From positions 1 through 15,893 of the forward strand of contig CAYTKT010000046.1 in the NCBI GenBank assembly GCA_964438605.1: a DNA stretch of 15,893 bases, read 5' to 3'. Numbering within the stretch: the first letter of the stretch is position 1; every line of letters starts with the position of its first letter. Below are positions 14,527 through 15,893 of the stretch, in pieces. This stretch comes from Alangreenwoodia sp964438605 (GTDB lineage Bacteria > Bacillota > Clostridia > Peptostreptococcales > Anaerovoracaceae). The notes below the pieces were generated by a model. The model saw only the letters and a program-made list of their open reading frames with translations, searched no databases and had not been told where the DNA came from. The position numbers were made by a program, and so were the translations under genes.

Positions 14527-15563
14527 CAATCTTCTCCTTCTCTCAGTTTAAACGCGTTGTTCAGATTTTGCGTCAGATATTCGATCACAGATGTGACCTC
14601 ATCGTACCTCATCCGTGTCGGCCCAACGACGCCCAGCTTGCCGACGCACTTTCCGTCGACACAATATGTGGCTGTAATCAAGCTGCAATCCTTCAGTTCT
14701 TCTTCATCATGCTCTCCACCGATGGTGATGATAATTCCGCTGTCTCTGCTCCGCAGCATATGTTCCAGTTCATTTTTCCTGCTTACCATCTCCATAAAGA
14801 GTTTCGCCCTGTTCAGATCACTGTATTCGGGGATATTGAAGATCTTGTCGAGTCCGTCCACATACAACTCCACATTCAGCATATTCTCAAGAGTTTTCAT
14901 GAAGGACGGTAAAATATCTCCCGCAAGAGTGCTCATGCTGGCAAGATCCGATTCGAGATCTTTTACAATATCAAGCGTCCGCATACTTGTCAGCAGCTTT
15001 CCTTTATAATTGTGAGTCAGCACTTTGGACAGCAGTTCCAGCTGTTTTGGATCATACGGCTCCTTCAGCTTGACAGCCGTATTTGTAATTTTGTCATTTT
15101 CAGCAACGACCATCAGTACGACTGTACGCTCATCGACCGGAAGAACGTTTACATATTTCAGTCTGTTTTCGTCCTGCGCCGGTGTCATTGCGAAAGCTGT
15201 CAGGCTCGTCAGCTCCGAAAGAAGATGAGATGCCCGCCGGAGAGTCTGTTCCAGCTCCGAAATATTTGCGGATATCTGACTCTCGATCACCCGCTTTTCT
15301 TCTTCCGGCAACTCGTACTTCTGCATCAGTGAGTTGACATAAAGACGGTACGCCTTATCCGAAGGCACCCGACCGGCGGAAGTATGCGGATGTGTCAAAA
15401 GACCCATCTCCTCCAGGTCCGACATTTCGTTTCGTATCGTCGCCGCGCTGATACCCATATCGTACTTTTTCGACAGTGTTCTTGAACCCACCGGTTCAGC
15501 GGAGCGAATATAATCACCTACGATTGCCTGAAGTATTTTTAATTTTCTTTCGCTGAGATCCAT
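14526..15563 (-). CDS. hrcA: Heat-inducible transcription repressor HrcA
   Basis: HrcA binds CIRCE as a dimer and represses class I heat-shock genes; in other bacteria its activity depends on GroEL. It is 345 residues. The N-terminal winged helix (about 1-75) contains PVGSRTLSKKYDMGISAATI followed by RNEMSDLEEMGLLTHPHTSAG and GRVPSDKAYRLYV, highly typical of the family. The chosen ATG gives MDLSERKLKIL and has AGGGGTG six bases upstream. An in-frame GTG nine codons earlier lies inside the CIRCE operator and is rejected. It is first in the operon, so it represses its own synthesis. Confidence 0.98.
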   Translation of the reverse strand: MDLSERKLKILQAIVGDYIRSAEPVGSRTLSKKYDMGISAATIRNEMSDLEEMGLLTHPHTSAGRVPSDKAYRLYVNSLMQKYELPEEEKRVIESQISANISELEQTLRRASHLLSELTSLTAFAMTPAQDENRLKYVNVLPVDERTVVLMVVAENDKITNTAVKLKEPYDPKQLELLSKVLTHNYKGKLLTSMRTLDIVKDLESDLASMSTLAGDILPSFMKTLENMLNVELYVDGLDKIFNIPEYSDLNRAKLFMEMVSRKNELEHMLRSRDSGIIITIGGEHDEEELKDCSLITATYCVDGKCVGKLGVVGPTRMRYDEVTSVIEYLTQNLNNAFKLREGED

Positions 15564-15583
15564 AAATATCACCCCTGTATTTG

Positions 15584-15610
15584 TTAGCACTCATCGTGTG
15601 CGAGTGCTAA
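15584..15610. promoter_or_regulatory. CIRCE operator (HrcA binding site)
   Basis: The sequence is a perfect match to TTAGCACTC-N9-GAGTGCTAA. It lies just downstream of the -10, at the start of the transcript and about 20 bases before the hrcA ATG. Bound HrcA would block initiation. Confidence 0.99.
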
Positions 15611-15619
15611 CCTATGATT

Positions 15620-15648
15620 AATATACTCTCATTAAATCGCCATGTCAA
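15620..15648 (-). promoter_or_regulatory. Sigma-A promoter of the hrcA operon
   Basis: Consensus TTGACA (15643-15648, minus) and TATATT (15620-15625) are exactly 17 bases apart. Transcription should start about ten bases before CIRCE. Confidence 0.92.
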
Positions 15649-15698
15649 TAATTATCTCACAAAAAAATTGCGATCCTGCCAGAATTCTTCCAAAATAA

Positions 15699-15730
15699 CA
15701 GACGGAACTGTCTGTACACAGTCCCGCCAG
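15699..15730 (-). terminator. Probable terminator of the gene upstream of hrcA
   Basis: On the minus strand GGGACTGT pairs with ACAGTTCC (one G-U) around a six-base loop, and the stem extends by several more pairs with one mismatch. TTATTTT follows shortly after. The gene it would serve lies outside the window; the 163 bases from here to the right edge are AT-rich and show no gene. Confidence 0.55.
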
Positions 15731-15893
15731 CATTGTAAAATTATGAAATATCGGATTTTTCGTCCATCATTCGTTACGGTCCTCGTCGTCTAAATTGAAT
15801 GATCAAAGTCTAAATACAAAATATTATTTTTTTACATCAATTAACATTATTTTTATTAACGGTAATCGATTGATAAGTTATTAAAAGAAGGCC

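Noticed and set aside
13966..15009. A 347-codon plus-strand open frame opposite grpE and hrcA.
   Set aside because: It is antisense to two conserved genes; its Ser/Phe/Leu-rich composition is typical of a reversed coding frame.
15560..15590. A GTG start for hrcA nine codons upstream of the chosen ATG.
   Set aside because: It lies within the CIRCE operator, and the ATG has a good ribosome binding site and the conserved MDLSERK opening.
15657..15810. An open minus-strand stretch of about 50 codons near the right edge.
   Set aside because: It has no start codon near its beginning, covers the likely terminator hairpin, and reads into the hrcA promoter region.

Overview
The window reads as chromosome of a low- to moderate-GC anaerobic Firmicute of the class Clostridia. 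The gene order hrcA-grpE-dnaK-dnaJ-prmA-mtaB-HIT-rpsU-yqeY is typical of that class, ribosome binding sites are AGGAGG-type, and there is a perfect CIRCE heat-shock operator. Lachnospiraceae or a related family is likely, but the sequence alone does not settle the genus. Every gene I can support lies on the minus strand, so biological order runs from high to low coordinates.

Right part (15648-9340): a sigma-A promoter and CIRCE control the class I heat-shock operon hrcA-grpE-dnaK-dnaJ, with prmA behind it. HrcA represses the operon. GrpE, DnaK and DnaJ form the Hsp70 folding machine. PrmA methylates ribosomal protein L11. A 283-base spacer before dnaK and a double hairpin between dnaK and dnaJ break the operon into segments and may set relative protein levels.

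Middle (9339-5929): mtaB (tRNA ms2t6A methylthiotransferase, with an unusual charged insert) has its own extended -10 promoter. A HIT-family hydrolase follows, then rpsU (S21) and a YqeY/GatB-like gene, ending at a long hairpin terminator. The rsmE gene often found between prmA and mtaB is absent; a 372-base spacer stands in its place. A GC-rich structured element with imperfect terminal inverted repeats sits just after the mtaB stop.

Left part (5465-311): a single propionate CoA-transferase-type gene is read from a sigma-A promoter whose -35/-10 spacer contains a run of eight G. This arrangement could make the promoter phase-variable by slippage. Its long leader can form competing long-range pairings. 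After its terminator comes a metal ABC importer (znuA lipoprotein, znuC ATPase, znuB permease). Its predicted leader carries a 42-base tandem repeat array, and its binding protein has a variant set of metal ligands.

The genes themselves are well-known housekeeping families. I see no new multi-gene defence, CRISPR, phage or biosynthetic system. The noteworthy signals are regulatory: the G8 promoter, the repeat-bearing leader and the structured intergenic elements.
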